NCBI GenBank assembly: GCA_024134725.1
Contig: CP099863.1
Span: 1,917,501 to 1,981,500, forward strand
Length of the DNA: 64,000 bases
Origin: Bacillus sp. 1780r2a1
Lineage (GTDB): Bacteria > Bacillota > Bacilli > Bacillales > Bacillaceae_H
Direction: 5' to 3'
In this document: piece after piece, positions 41,869-49,797 of the stretch
How positions within the stretch are numbered: position 1 is the stretch's first letter
Layout: each line of letters starts with the position of its first letter
The notes under the pieces: generated by a model
Databases searched by the model: none
What the model was told of the DNA's origin: nothing
The model's input: only the letters and a program-made list of their open reading frames with translations
Program-made: the position numbers and the translations under genes

Positions 41869-42310
41869 GAGGATCATGAATATCTGAATCATGTTCTTCT
41901 GCAAATTCGGTACTATATGCAAATCCTTTTCGAAACTCTGTTCTTTTTACAGCACGCGTTCGATTTTGGAAGAAATGCGCTAGTGAGTAGCGGTGTACAA
42001 GCACTTCAACACCAGTAATAATCGTTGCTGATAAAATGCTTCCCCATGCTATTTGCATATAGTTATTCAATAAAATTGTCCCGAACACCCATACGCTCAT
42101 GTAGGTTAAGATGAAATCAAAAGCAGTAGCTGCTTTATTACCTAAAGCAGGAAGAATAATGCGATCACCTAATATGTAAGATGCAGCGGTTACAAAAGCG
42201 CTAAACGATAAAATGTCAACAAACGTTGCATCGAAAAATAAGTCTAGTCCAATGGCGAATGCAATTATACATGAAATGAATTTTACGACGATAATGGAAA
42301 TGTGCTTCAT
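41858..42310 (-). CDS. DUF2512 membrane protein (YndM-like)
   Basis: A 150-aa protein with four hydrophobic helices (ISIIVVKFISCIIAFAIGLDLFF; DILSFSAFVTAASYILGDRIILP; AFDFILTYMSVWVFGTILL; AWGSILSATIITGVEVLVHRY) and a charged cytosolic tail. This is the DUF2512 pattern, including the GDRIILP loop of B. subtilis YndM. Function unknown; members are common in spore formers. The last codons overlap the terminator stem. Single-gene unit. Confidence 0.85.
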   Translation of the reverse strand: MKHISIIVVKFISCIIAFAIGLDLFFDATFVDILSFSAFVTAASYILGDRIILPALGNKAATAFDFILTYMSVWVFGTILLNNYMQIAWGSILSATIITGVEVLVHRYSLAHFFQNRTRAVKRTEFRKGFAYSTEFAEEHDSDIHDPQKK

Positions 42311-42506
42311 GTGTTTTATAAACCTACCTTTTCTTCTTAGTATGGACGAAGAATTATTTTTTATACAAAATCAAATTTTATGTAATATTTCTGTGACAAA
42401 TTTAGATATTAGTTGTAATTTCTTGTTGGATTTTCTAAAATGTAAAAAGATAGAGTCGCATCATATGTATATACGACAACGATGAATCTGACAGGAGGAG
42501 CAGATT

Positions 42507-42911
42507 GTGAAGAAGATTTTATTGTTCACAGTAGCTGCATTATTAGCTACATTTTTTATTGACCGTGCCTATAGTGAACGCAATCAGGCACAGCTAGAGT
42601 CTCAATTAGTAGATGAAATAAATAAAACAAAAGAAGAAACGAAAAGTGATTACGCAGTAATTGATTTTAATGAACTCTTTGATTTTAACTGGGATGAAGT
42701 ATATGTCTTTGGTCCAGAAGCGTCAGTAAAAGATGTTAATAAAGAACTTGGATTTAAATGGTCGGATGCTACATTAAACAGCGTGTTAAATAGTGAGGAA
42801 AATGTCGTTGTATTTGTAGAAAACAAACAGATTACCCAGTATATCAAGGTTCCAGTCGATTATGGCACCATTATTCCTAAAGAATCTGTAGTAAAAAAAG
42901 CGAACAATTAA
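42507..42911 (+). CDS. Exported or membrane-anchored protein of unknown function (134 aa)
   Basis: GTG start with ACAGGAGGAG upstream. The N terminus KKILLFTVAALLATFFIDRA is a signal-anchor or signal peptide without a lipobox. The soluble part contains FDFNWDEVYVFGPEASVKDVNKELGFKWSDATLNSVLNSEENVVVFVENKQI, a pattern seen in several small Bacillus exported proteins. No enzyme motif is visible. Single-gene unit, with a terminator shared with convergent ku. Confidence 0.7.
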   Translation: MKKILLFTVAALLATFFIDRAYSERNQAQLESQLVDEINKTKEETKSDYAVIDFNELFDFNWDEVYVFGPEASVKDVNKELGFKWSDATLNSVLNSEENVVVFVENKQITQYIKVPVDYGTIIPKESVVKKANN

Positions 42912-42927
42912 CTGTTCGCTTTTTTTA
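42894..42927. terminator. Bidirectional intrinsic terminator
   Basis: AAAAAAGCGAACA pairs with TGTTCGCTTTTTT around a 6-nt loop; the left arm carries the last codons of the exported-protein gene. Confidence 0.88.
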
Positions 42928-43740
42928 TGCCTTTTTCTCAATCGTCTTTTTACGAGGTTTTTTGGGTTTTAAGTTAGATTGATCAATACTCAGTTTTAAC
43001 ATTTGCATCAGCTTGGTAACGTCTTGTTCAGACTGCTGCTGGTTAAAAGAAGCCATCGCTTCTTTGTTTTGAATAAGCTCATGTAGCATATCGCGATAGT
43101 CATCATGATGCACTTTTGGTTCAAATGGAGCAGATAATTTATTAATAATCTCTACAGCGGCTACACGATCTTTCGTTGATAGAGATGGTAACGAATCAAT
43201 ATGAGGAACGTCTTGTATATGCCGAAGCTCTTCATGAAAGTGTAGCGTTTGTAATAAAAGGCAGCCTTCATAAGAGCGGATGATTGCAAGCTGTTGCTTA
43301 GAATATAAAAAGACTTTTGCAATACCAACCTTTCCACTTTGTGCAAGACCTTCCAATAGTACGCTATATTCGCGCCCACCAAATTCAGTGGCTGAAATAT
43401 AATAACTTTTATCAAAGTAGATTGGGTCAATTTCTTCTAGCTGGACAAAATGTAAAATATCGATAGTTTTACTTTGAGAAAATTGCTTTTTTAGCTTATC
43501 TAGCTCATGTTCTGATAGCGTCACAAAGTGACCTTCGCTTGTTTCATATCCCTTAATCAGTTCATCTGAATGAACATCACGTTCACAATGTTCACAGCGT
43601 TTTACATGATGAATGGGTTTGTAACAAACTGAGTGAAGCGTTCGCAATTTGATATCTTTGTCTTCAACTGCTCCGTGAAGCTTAATTGGAAATTCAATCA
43701 ATCCAAAAGATAGCTGGCCTTTCCATGCTGTATGAAGCAA
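42925..43740 (-). CDS. ku: Ku protein for non-homologous end joining
   Basis: A 271-aa bacterial Ku. It starts HTAWKGQLSFGLIEFPIKLHGAVE and has the family core HHVKRCEHCERDVHSDELIKGYE, FVTLSEHELDKL, IDPIYFDKSYYI, and VFLYSKQQLAIIRSYEGCLLLQTLHFHEELR. It ends in a Lys-rich tail (KPKKPRKKTIEKKA) that probably aids DNA binding. It binds double-strand ends as a homodimer and recruits LigD, which matters in germinating spores. The start is TTG after GAGGTGA. No ligD gene is within this window, so the partner is elsewhere. A weak SigG-like element may lie upstream, as in B. subtilis ykoV. Confidence 0.95.
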   Translation of the reverse strand: MLHTAWKGQLSFGLIEFPIKLHGAVEDKDIKLRTLHSVCYKPIHHVKRCEHCERDVHSDELIKGYETSEGHFVTLSEHELDKLKKQFSQSKTIDILHFVQLEEIDPIYFDKSYYISATEFGGREYSVLLEGLAQSGKVGIAKVFLYSKQQLAIIRSYEGCLLLQTLHFHEELRHIQDVPHIDSLPSLSTKDRVAAVEIINKLSAPFEPKVHHDDYRDMLHELIQNKEAMASFNQQQSEQDVTKLMQMLKLSIDQSNLKPKKPRKKTIEKKA

Positions 43741-43795
43741 AAAATCACCTCGTTTTTTCTATAGTGTGCAACGAGGGACAGAAGATATGTACATC

Positions 43796-43835
43796 ATTAA
43801 TTAAGACTATTAAAACATAAATAGTCTTAATTAAT
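43796..43835. repeat. Long perfect inverted repeat between hsp20 and ku
   Basis: ATTAATTAAGACTATT (43796-43811) and its exact reverse complement (43820-43835) flank an 8-nt loop. There is no T tract, so it is not a standard terminator. It may be an operator or an RNA structure. Confidence 0.7.
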
Positions 43836-43863
43836 CTATGTTCTAAATAAACAATATAAAAGA
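43836..43863. repeat. Copy A of a dispersed 28-bp repeat
   Basis: CTATGTTCTAAATAAACAA followed by TATAAAAGA. The same 28-mer, with a single T/C difference, occurs at 58740-58767. It directly follows the inverted repeat. Confidence 0.7.
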
Positions 43864-43878
43864 GGATTTGAGTAAATC

Positions 43879-44322
43879 TTATTCATTGGAGAATGGTTGG
43901 ATAGGAACATGAGAAGCAGGAGAAGTAACGTTTGAGTTTTTATAGATGGTGATTTCTAGTATGGAGTTTTGAAGAGTTCCAATAATCTTTTTATTGGTCA
44001 ACAAAAATGGGAAATCAATGGTTTTTTCAATCTTTTCTTCACGTGAAGCTTTTTGAGACGTATGCTGTTTATCATCGTATTCCTCATAGGTCACTTGTTT
44101 CGTCGCTACAAGGAAAAGTGATTGTGATTCAACTGATACATGAATATGTTGAGGGTGATAACCAGCAAGCTCTATTTCCACAATATAAGTATCTTCCGTT
44201 TCGAATAAATCTGCGCGAACAGAATCATAATCTAAATAGCTCATAAAAGGATTTTCCAAAATTAACTCTAGCAGTTCTCGAAAACTTTTTGAGCAATCGT
44301 TCTTAGAATGTTTGTTGTTCAT
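43879..44322 (-). CDS. Hsp20/alpha-crystallin family protein
   Basis: A 147-aa small heat-shock-like protein. The alpha-crystallin core runs from RADLFETEDTYIVEIELAGYHPQHIHVSVESQSLFLVATKQ to REEKIEKTIDFPFLLTNKKIIGTLQNSILEITIYK; the usual A-x-x-x-n-G-v-L motif is replaced by IIGTLQNSILEI, still recognisable. N-terminal 40 residues are variable. Relatives in spore formers include CotM and YocM, so a spore-coat role is possible. The ribosome site is CGGAGGAAAC. It lies upstream of ku on the same strand, 138 bp away, probably a separate unit. Confidence 0.85.
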   Translation of the reverse strand: MNNKHSKNDCSKSFRELLELILENPFMSYLDYDSVRADLFETEDTYIVEIELAGYHPQHIHVSVESQSLFLVATKQVTYEEYDDKQHTSQKASREEKIEKTIDFPFLLTNKKIIGTLQNSILEITIYKNSNVTSPASHVPIQPFSNE

Positions 44323-44416
44323 ACTTGTTTCCTCCGTTAAGATACACGTTCTTCCATAACCATCATATGCAAGCTTTCAAAGAGTGTGAAATGATGTATA
44401 GAAAGGAAAAGGTACC

Positions 44417-44563
44417 ATGACTCGAGATAAACGAAGAACTGATGAAGTTACAACAGAAATTTTATCAGGAGTTATGCCATTATCTCTTTCAACAGAAAAA
44501 GGTAATGAGCTTCCAGAGGAAATTCAAGCGATGCAAGCCAATAAAGAAAAAAAGAGCCGCTAA
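44417..44563 (+). CDS. Small protein of unknown function (48 aa)
   Basis: ATG after GAAAGGAAAAGG encodes MTRDKRRTDEVTTEILSGVM and continues with PLSLSTEKGNELPEEIQAMQANKEKKSR to the stop. It is hydrophilic, with no recognised family. A perfect terminator overlaps its last codons, which supports a real gene. It lies in a cluster of small spore-protein genes and may also be spore-related. Confidence 0.6.
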   Translation: MTRDKRRTDEVTTEILSGVMPLSLSTEKGNELPEEIQAMQANKEKKSR

Positions 44564-44577
44564 CGGCTCTTTTTTTG
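44549..44577. terminator. Bidirectional intrinsic terminator
   Basis: AAAAAGAGCCG pairs with CGGCTCTTTTT around a 4-nt loop, between the small gene and convergent sspP. Confidence 0.88.
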
Positions 44578-44721
44578 TTACATATCGTGACCGCTATTAT
44601 GCTTTTGACGAGTATGCTGACGATTTTTTACTTTATGAGATCCACTAAGTGGTTCAGGTTGCCCAGTTTGATGTCCTTTAGGTGCGTTTTTATGCATGTC
44701 TTTACTATCGTTTTTGTTCAT
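44578..44721 (-). CDS. sspP: Small acid-soluble spore protein P
   Basis: A 47-aa protein, [20 protein letters not shown] and on to [27 protein letters not shown]. It is nearly identical to B. subtilis SspP (CotL). It is a minor SASP made in the forespore. The start at 44721 is fixed by AAAAGGAGGAG 9 nt upstream; the longer frame is not coding. In B. subtilis sspO and sspP form one operon next to citB; here an unrelated 86-aa gene on the opposite strand (44871-45131) separates them. Confidence 0.96.
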   Translation of the reverse strand: MNKNDSKDMHKNAPKGHQTGQPEPLSGSHKVKNRQHTRQKHNSGHDM

Positions 44722-44813
44722 ATGAAAGCTCCTCCTTTTCGTTGCTTCTCTTTTAATGTCGTTCATTATAGAAGCATTTATGCTCGGCATTTTTAACCTG
44801 TAAAACAAGGGTA

Positions 44814-44843
44814 TGAATAACAGAAGGATATGAAACAATACAA
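44814..44843 (+). promoter_or_regulatory. SigG-like promoter of the 86-aa gene
   Basis: TGAATA (-35, exact) and AATACAA (5 of 7 to CATACTA) with a 17-bp spacer, 27 bp before the start codon. This suggests forespore expression. Confidence 0.45.
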
Positions 44844-44870
44844 CAGAACAATGTAAAAAGGAGAGATATT

Positions 44871-45131
44871 ATGCCATATCATAAAAATAGCCAGCAGGCT
44901 TTTCAAGCGGCTCAACAAGGTCATAAACAAACGTTAGACGCGTATGCACAATCAAATATTGTAAAACACGATGCAGCGTATGGACACGAACTAAAACTTC
45001 TTAAAGAAGAAATCAATGAAACATATCAACAAATTAATAATGCGCTGGAAACAGCTACTGAAACACAGCGTCAGCAGCTTACACAGTTTCAGCAGGACTT
45101 GCAGGGGATTATGAACGAAGTAAATGAGTAA
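44871..45131 (+). CDS. Small helical protein in the spore-protein cluster (86 aa)
   Basis: A highly hydrophilic, Gln-rich helical protein (NSQQAFQAAQQGHKQTLDAYAQ, then a long helix QQINNALETATETQRQQLTQFQQDLQGIMNEV that could form a coiled coil). There is no signal or membrane segment. The ribosome site is AAAAAGGAGAG. It lies between sspP and sspO in the opposite direction, with a SigG-like promoter and a terminator, so I suspect a forespore protein. No named family is recognised, although the YFQAA/QQGHKQTL start is distinctive. Confidence 0.7.
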   Translation: MPYHKNSQQAFQAAQQGHKQTLDAYAQSNIVKHDAAYGHELKLLKEEINETYQQINNALETATETQRQQLTQFQQDLQGIMNEVNE

Positions 45132-45137
45132 ACAACG

Positions 45138-45166
45138 AAAAAGCCATGTGGAAACATGGCTTTTTA
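45138..45166 (+). terminator. Intrinsic terminator
   Basis: AAAAAGCCATGT pairs with ACATGGCTTTTT around a 4-nt loop after the 86-aa gene. Confidence 0.9.
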
Positions 45167-45249
45167 TGCTAGAAATCATGAGGTTTAAGGTATGTGCTTA
45201 TCTAACACTAATAATCATTATGACCTATAAAAGCTCATGTTAAACGAGA

Positions 45250-45399
45250 TTATTGATTTTTTTTACGTTTTTTATTATTTTGCTTTTGTTGTTCAGTAAG
45301 CGGCTCATTTGAAAATTCTTCGTTAAAACCCGCTCCTTTTCCTTGAGCGCTAGCAGCGTTTGCCCCAGGAATGACATGCTTTGATTTATGATTAGCCAT
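45250..45399 (-). CDS. sspO: Small acid-soluble spore protein O
   Basis: A 49-aa protein, [20 protein letters not shown], then [29 protein letters not shown]. The QGKGAG and the LTE-x-Q-NNKKRK-NQ ending match B. subtilis SspO (CotK). It is packaged in the forespore. The start ATG has GGAGGTGA upstream. A SigG promoter (45419-45448) precedes it. It is divergent from the aconitase gene, the same arrangement as in B. subtilis. Confidence 0.95.
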   Translation of the reverse strand: MANHKSKHVIPGANAASAQGKGAGFNEEFSNEPLTEQQKQNNKKRKKNQ

Positions 45400-45418
45400 T
45401 TGACTTCACCTCCATTTT

Positions 45419-45448
45419 TAATATGCGCAAAAGTCTATGAAATATGAA
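45419..45448 (-). promoter_or_regulatory. SigG promoter of sspO
   Basis: On the minus strand, TTCATA (5 of 6 to TGMATA) and CATATTA (near-perfect -10) are separated by 17 bp, 20 bp upstream of the start codon. Confidence 0.65.
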
Positions 45449-45482
45449 TTATTAGAAAATGTTTGTGATTAATGATTATGTT

Positions 45483-45497
45483 ATAAGAAAAACTTAT
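45483..45497 (+). promoter_or_regulatory. CcpC-type operator dyad upstream of aconitase
   Basis: ATAA-GAAAAAC-TTAT is an exact match to the CcpC dyad ATAA-N7-TTAT. Its centre is about 66 bp upstream of the start site predicted from the promoter at 45521-45549. A second ATAA half-site at 45532-45535 lies near -24 to -27. B. subtilis citB has the dyad at -66 and a half-site at -27. Confidence 0.7.
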
Positions 45498-45520
45498 GTA
45501 AATTAATAACATTCTTTTTA

Positions 45521-45549
45521 TTTACTTATGTATAACATTATATTAAGAT
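45521..45549 (+). promoter_or_regulatory. Probable aconitase promoter
   Basis: TTTACT (4 of 6 -35) and TAAGAT (4 of 6 -10) with a 17-bp spacer. It is weak by itself, but placed correctly relative to the CcpC sites. Confidence 0.45.
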
Positions 45550-45618
45550 AGATGGTGAAGGGAATAGAGGATGGGGTAAGTAAAATCCTTTATACATAGC
45601 ATTTAAGGGGGTAATGAA

Positions 45619-48339
45619 ATGACTAAAAAAGACGTTTTTAACGCTCGTTCGTCATTCACAGTTAACGGTAGCACATATAATTATTACCGCTTACAAGCAT
45701 TAGAAGAAGCGGGTTTAGGAGCGGTTTCAAAATTACCGTATTCAATTAAAGTATTATTAGAATCTGTTCTTCGTCAAGTAGACGGACGTGTAATTACAAA
45801 AGAGCACGTAGAAAATTTAGCAAAATGGGGAACTGATGAAATTCAAGAAGTAGATGTGCCGTTTAAGCCATCACGAGTTATTCTTCAAGACTTCACAGGT
45901 GTACCAGCAGTTGTTGATTTAGCATCTTTACGTAAAGCAATGGCTGATTTAGGTGGGGACCCAGATAAAATCAATCCAGAAATTCCAGTAGACCTTGTAG
46001 TTGACCACTCGGTACAAGTAGACAAAGCTGGAACATTAGATTCTTTACGAGTGAACATGGACCTTGAGTTCCAACGTAACACAGAACGTTATAAATTCTT
46101 GAACTGGGCTCAAAAATCATTTGATAACTATCGTGCTGTACCTCCTGCAACAGGAATCGTACACCAAGTAAATTTAGAATATTTAGCAAACGTAGTTCAT
46201 GCAGTAGAAGAAAATGGCGAATATTTAGCGTTTCCAGATACATTGGTTGGAACTGACTCTCATACAACAATGATTAATGGTATTGGCGTTTTAGGTTGGG
46301 GCGTTGGTGGTATTGAAGCAGAAGCAGGAATGCTTGGTCAACCTTCATACTTCCCAGTACCAGAAGTTATTGGCGTAAAACTAACTGGTGAATTACCAAA
46401 TGGTACAACAGCAACAGACCTTGCTTTAAAAGTAACACAAGTACTTCGTCAAAAGGGCGTTGTTGGAAAATTCGTTGAGTTCTTCGGACCAGGTGTAGCC
46501 CAGCTTCCATTAGCAGATCGTGCAACAATTGCTAATATGGCACCAGAGTACGGAGCAACCTGTGGATTCTTCCCAGTTGATAGCGAAGCGTTAGACTATA
46601 TGCGTCTTACAGGTCGTGATGAAGCTGATATTCAGGTTGTCGAACAATATACAAAAGAAAACGGTTTATTCTACACTCCAGATGCAGCAGAACCAACGTT
46701 TACAGACGTAGTAGAAATTAACTTAGCCGAAATTGAAGCAAACCTTTCAGGTCCAAAGCGCCCTCAAGATTTAATTCCGCTTTCAGATATGCAAAGTGAA
46801 TTTAAAAAAGCGCTAACGGCTCCTGTAAGTAACCAAAGCTTTGGCTTAAGTACTTCTGATGTAGAAAAAGAAGTAACTTTCAAGCTTGCTGATGGTACAG
46901 AAACAACAATGAAAACAGGTGCAATTGCGATTGCTGCAATTACAAGCTGTACAAATACATCAAATCCATATGTATTAGTAGCAGCTGGTTTAGTAGCTAA
47001 AAAAGCAGTTGAAAAAGGATTAGATGTTCCGGCTTACGTAAAAACATCATTAGCACCAGGTTCAAAAGTTGTAACGGGTTATTTACAAAGCTCAGGCTTA
47101 CTTCCATACCTTGAAAAGATTGGTTACAATGTAGTTGGGTATGGCTGTACAACATGTATCGGAAACTCTGGTCCATTAGAGGACGAAATCGAGCAAGCAA
47201 TTGCAGATAACGATTTATTAGTTACGTCAGTGTTGTCAGGTAATCGTAACTTTGAAGGTCGTATTCATCAGCTTGTAAAAGGAAATTACCTAGCATCTCC
47301 ACCGCTTGTTGTAGCGTATTCTCTTGCTGGTACAGTTGATATTGATCTGCAAAAAGACCCAATTGGTGTAGGATCAGATGGTAAAGAAGTATTCTTTAGT
47401 GATATTTGGCCATCTCAAGACGAGATTAAAGAAGTAGTAAAAGCAACTGTAACGCCAGAATTGTTCCGTAAAGAGTACAATCGCGTGTTTGATGATAACG
47501 AGCGTTGGAATGAAATTGAAACAAGTGAAGAAGCTCTTTACACGTGGGATAATGATTCAACATATATTCAAAACCCACCATTCTTTGAAGGATTATCTGA
47601 AGAGCCAGGTGAAGTAGAAGCATTAAATGACCTGCGTGTTGTAGCGAAGTTTGGGGATTCTGTAACGACAGACCATATTTCACCAGCGGGTTCAATTGCA
47701 AAAGCATCGCCAGCTGGTCTGTATCTACAAGATAAAGGCGTTGAGCCAAGAGACTTTAACTCATACGGATCTCGTCGTGGTAACCATGAGGTAATGATGC
47801 GCGGTACGTTTGCAAATATCCGTATTAAAAACCAAATTGCGCCAGGCACTGAAGGTGGATGGACAACGTACTGGCCTGAAAATAAAGTGATGAGCATTTA
47901 TGATGCTTGTATGAAATACAAAGAAGAAAACACAGGTCTTGTTGTTTTAGCAGGTAAAGATTACGGAATGGGAAGCTCTCGTGACTGGGCTGCTAAAGGA
48001 ACAAACTTACTTGGTATTAAAACAGTTATTGCTGAAAGCTTTGAGCGTATTCACCGTTCAAACCTTGTATTAATGGGTGTTCTTCCACTTCAGTTTAAAG
48101 AAGGCGAAAGTGCTGAAACATTAGGCTTAACTGGAACAGAAACAATTGCTGTTCAAATTGATGAAACAGTAAAACCACGTGACTTTGTAAAAGTTACGGC
48201 AACGGATGAAGCTGGAAACAAAAAAGAGTTTGACGTATTAGTTCGTTTTGATAGCGAAGTAGAGATTGATTACTACCGTCATGGCGGTATTTTACAGATG
48301 GTATTACGCGATAAGCTTCAATCAAAAACGCACGCATAA
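45619..48339 (+). CDS. acnA: Aconitate hydratase (iron-regulatory-protein type)
   Basis: A 906-aa enzyme of the AcnA/IRP family, the same size as B. subtilis CitB (909). Fe-S ligands are in [11 protein letters not shown] and [11 protein letters not shown]. Other active-site stretches are [34 protein letters not shown], and in the swivel domain [20 protein letters not shown] with the phosphate-binding Ser/Arg. It converts citrate to isocitrate in the TCA cycle, and in Bacillus also binds iron-responsive RNA when apo. The ribosome site is AAGGGGGTAATG. Control by CcpC is suggested by the dyad upstream. The gene ends at a strong terminator. Very secure. Confidence 0.98.
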   Translation: MTKKDVFNARSSFTVNGSTYNYYRLQALEEAGLGAVSKLPYSIKVLLESVLRQVDGRVITKEHVENLAKWGTDEIQEVDVPFKPSRVILQDFTGVPAVVDLASLRKAMADLGGDPDKINPEIPVDLVVDHSVQVDKAGTLDSLRVNMDLEFQRNTERYKFLNWAQKSFDNYRAVPPATGIVHQVNLEYLANVVHAVEENGEYLAFPDTLVGTDSHTTMINGIGVLGWGVGGIEAEAGMLGQPSYFPVPEVIGVKLTGELPNGTTATDLALKVTQVLRQKGVVGKFVEFFGPGVAQLPLADRATIANMAPEYGATCGFFPVDSEALDYMRLTGRDEADIQVVEQYTKENGLFYTPDAAEPTFTDVVEINLAEIEANLSGPKRPQDLIPLSDMQSEFKKALTAPVSNQSFGLSTSDVEKEVTFKLADGTETTMKTGAIAIAAITSCTNTSNPYVLVAAGLVAKKAVEKGLDVPAYVKTSLAPGSKVVTGYLQSSGLLPYLEKIGYNVVGYGCTTCIGNSGPLEDEIEQAIADNDLLVTSVLSGNRNFEGRIHQLVKGNYLASPPLVVAYSLAGTVDIDLQKDPIGVGSDGKEVFFSDIWPSQDEIKEVVKATVTPELFRKEYNRVFDDNERWNEIETSEEALYTWDNDSTYIQNPPFFEGLSEEPGEVEALNDLRVVAKFGDSVTTDHISPAGSIAKASPAGLYLQDKGVEPRDFNSYGSRRGNHEVMMRGTFANIRIKNQIAPGTEGGWTTYWPENKVMSIYDACMKYKEENTGLVVLAGKDYGMGSSRDWAAKGTNLLGIKTVIAESFERIHRSNLVLMGVLPLQFKEGESAETLGLTGTETIAVQIDETVKPRDFVKVTATDEAGNKKEFDVLVRFDSEVEIDYYRHGGILQMVLRDKLQSKTHA

Positions 48340-48344
48340 GATAG

Positions 48345-48376
48345 CAAAAACGCACCTTTTGAAGGTGCGTTTTTCT
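48345..48376 (+). terminator. Intrinsic terminator after aconitase
   Basis: AAAAACGCACCTT pairs with AAGGTGCGTTTTT around a 3-nt loop. Confidence 0.92.
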
Positions 48377-48515
48377 TTTCATTTTTATAAAACGCTTTCA
48401 AGTGTGATATGATAATAAAAGATTCACATTTTAGGATGATTTTGCATGTTCTTGTACATATATAAATAAAAAGGGTCTTTGATTTCATAGAAGTTGGCTG
48501 AAGGGAGTAAGCGTA

Positions 48516-49109
48516 ATGCTAAAAAAAGTTATAGCAACATTTTTGTTGGTGGGATTTGCTGGTTTTGCTGTGTGGCAAGCTTTAGCACCAAAAGATGATG
48601 AAGGAGAAAAGCTGTCATCGTATGCAGATTTAAACATAAAAGAAGGACAGGCTGAAGTAACAAATGGAGAGCCTTATGGCCTAGAGCCTGGAGACCAAGC
48701 TCCGCCCTTTACGTTAAAGGATACAGAAGGTAAATCAGTTCAGTTATCAGACTTTAAAGGGAAGAAAATTATTTTAAATTTTTGGGCTACGTGGTGCCCT
48801 CCTTGTAAAGAAGAAATGCCAGCTATGCAGCAGTTTCATGAAACATCAGGAAAAGAAGTTCATATCCTAGCTGTGAATTTAACGTCGTCTGAAGGTAGTA
48901 AACAAAGTGTTTCAACCTTTTTAAAAGAAAACAAACTATCGTTTCAAGTGCTTCTAGATGAAAAAGATGAGGTAGCTACAAAATCATATCGTGTGATGAC
49001 CATTCCAACTTCATACTTTATTAATGAAAAAGGTAAAATCGTTAAGCGTATTAATGGACCAATGACGCTAGAACAAATGGAGGCCTTTGCGTCTGAAAGC
49101 AGCTCATAA
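48516..49109 (+). CDS. yneN: Membrane-anchored thioredoxin-like protein (YneN/ResA type)
   Basis: A 197-aa TlpA/ResA-like thiol-disulfide protein. A single N-terminal helix (VIATFLLVGFAGFAVWQAL) anchors it outside the membrane. The AhpC-TSA/redoxin fold follows: GDQAPPFTLKDTEGKSVQLSDFKGKKIILNFWATWCPPCKEE, with the WCPPC active site at Cys94/Cys97 and cis-Pro in MTIPTSYFI. It probably reduces or isomerises disulfides in exported proteins. It sits between citB and sspN as YneN does in B. subtilis. Ribosome site AAGGGAG. A terminator overlaps the stop region. Confidence 0.9.
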   Translation: MLKKVIATFLLVGFAGFAVWQALAPKDDEGEKLSSYADLNIKEGQAEVTNGEPYGLEPGDQAPPFTLKDTEGKSVQLSDFKGKKIILNFWATWCPPCKEEMPAMQQFHETSGKEVHILAVNLTSSEGSKQSVSTFLKENKLSFQVLLDEKDEVATKSYRVMTIPTSYFINEKGKIVKRINGPMTLEQMEAFASESSS

Positions 49110-49123
49110 CAGCTGCTTTTTTT
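49097..49123 (+). terminator. Intrinsic terminator
   Basis: AAGCAGCT pairs with AGCTGCTT around a 6-nt loop, followed by seven T. Confidence 0.8.
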
Positions 49124-49347
49124 GCGAATAAAATGAAACCTTTCATTAGGCATGTTCGTATAGAAAGTATGGTCGAAAATTGATCTTTACTTTAGAAAAA
49201 GCTGCGTGTTTTAGCAAAAAATGATCAAATTTGGAGCGTTTTGAATTTTTTAGGTTTAATGTAAAGGATTATGGCAAAAATAATAGTAATTTATTGCAAG
49301 GTTATTTTTCAGACTTTTCCAAAATTTAAAAAGAATAGGTGATAAAG

Positions 49348-49491
49348 ATGAGAAGAGTAAATAAACGCACGTTTGAAGAGTTAGTAAAAGAGAATAAAAC
49401 TAAGTTGTTAGAAGACCGACAAGAAATTGACAGAATTGAGCGTGCCATCGAAGAGCGTCTAGAAAAACGTATGCTTGAAAAGGCTGAATAG
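49348..49491 (+). CDS. FbpB-family small basic protein
   Basis: A 47-aa protein, MRRVNKRTFEELVKENKTKL followed by LEDRQEIDRIERAIEERLEKRMLEKAE. The F-E-E-L-V-x-E-N-K-x2-L-L-x-D core is that of the Fur-regulated basic proteins (FbpA/FbpB), which help the FsrA small RNA in iron sparing. I see no Fur box upstream of this copy, so its regulation may differ. Its location beside aconitase, a target of the iron-sparing response, is notable. Ribosome site TAGGTGAT. Confidence 0.8.
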   Translation: MRRVNKRTFEELVKENKTKLLEDRQEIDRIERAIEERLEKRMLEKAE

Positions 49492-49534
49492 TCCCTCTTG
49501 AAACTGGTTACAGTAACAGCAAGGAGGGGTTAAC

Positions 49535-49678
49535 ATGGGAAATCCGAAGAAATTCGCCAAACGCTTTGTACCTGACCACATTGGCACTCAGCCGCGAGAA
49601 GCCGGTGGTAACAATGGCAAGAAAATGCAAGATAAATCAGGAAAACACCCTCAGGTTATTCAGACAAAGGGAGAATAA
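49535..49678 (+). CDS. sspN: Small acid-soluble spore protein N
   Basis: A 47-aa protein, [20 protein letters not shown] then [27 protein letters not shown]. It matches B. subtilis SspN at the start (MGN.KK), VPxHxGTxP, GKKM, SGxxPQxIQTKGE. The ribosome site is AAGGAGGGG. A possible SigG promoter (TGAATA at 49485-49490, then a weak -10) overlaps the stop codon of the FbpB-like gene. It ends in a terminator at 49677. The call is secure. Confidence 0.95.
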   Translation: MGNPKKFAKRFVPDHIGTQPREAGGNNGKKMQDKSGKHPQVIQTKGE

Positions 49679-49706
49679 AAAGCCGCTGTTTAGCGGCTTT
49701 TTTTGT
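49677..49706 (+). terminator. Intrinsic terminator after sspN
   Basis: AAAAGCCGCT pairs with AGCGGCTTTT around a 4-nt loop, followed by a T tract. Confidence 0.88.
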
Positions 49707-49728
49707 TTTAAAAGGGTGTTATTTTCCA

Positions 49729-49758
49729 CTTATACAAAGAGGAAACCGCTGCATACTA
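49729..49758 (+). promoter_or_regulatory. SigG promoter of tlp
   Basis: CTTATA (4 of 6) and an exact CATACTA -10 with a 17-bp spacer, 39 bp before the tlp start. Confidence 0.6.
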
Positions 49759-49797
49759 GAGGTGTACGAAAAAAGTATTTTAAAGGAGGTTTTTACT

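Noticed and set aside
43741-43800. SigG promoter of ku
   Set aside because: TGTACA and CACACTA are 19 bp apart on the minus strand, longer than the usual 17-18, so the evidence was too thin to list as a feature.
43796-43835. Terminator of hsp20
   Set aside because: The hairpin is perfect, but neither side has a T tract.
47426-47749. 107-aa minus-strand ORF inside aconitase
   Set aside because: It is a Leu/Gln-rich shadow of the strong aconitase codon pattern.
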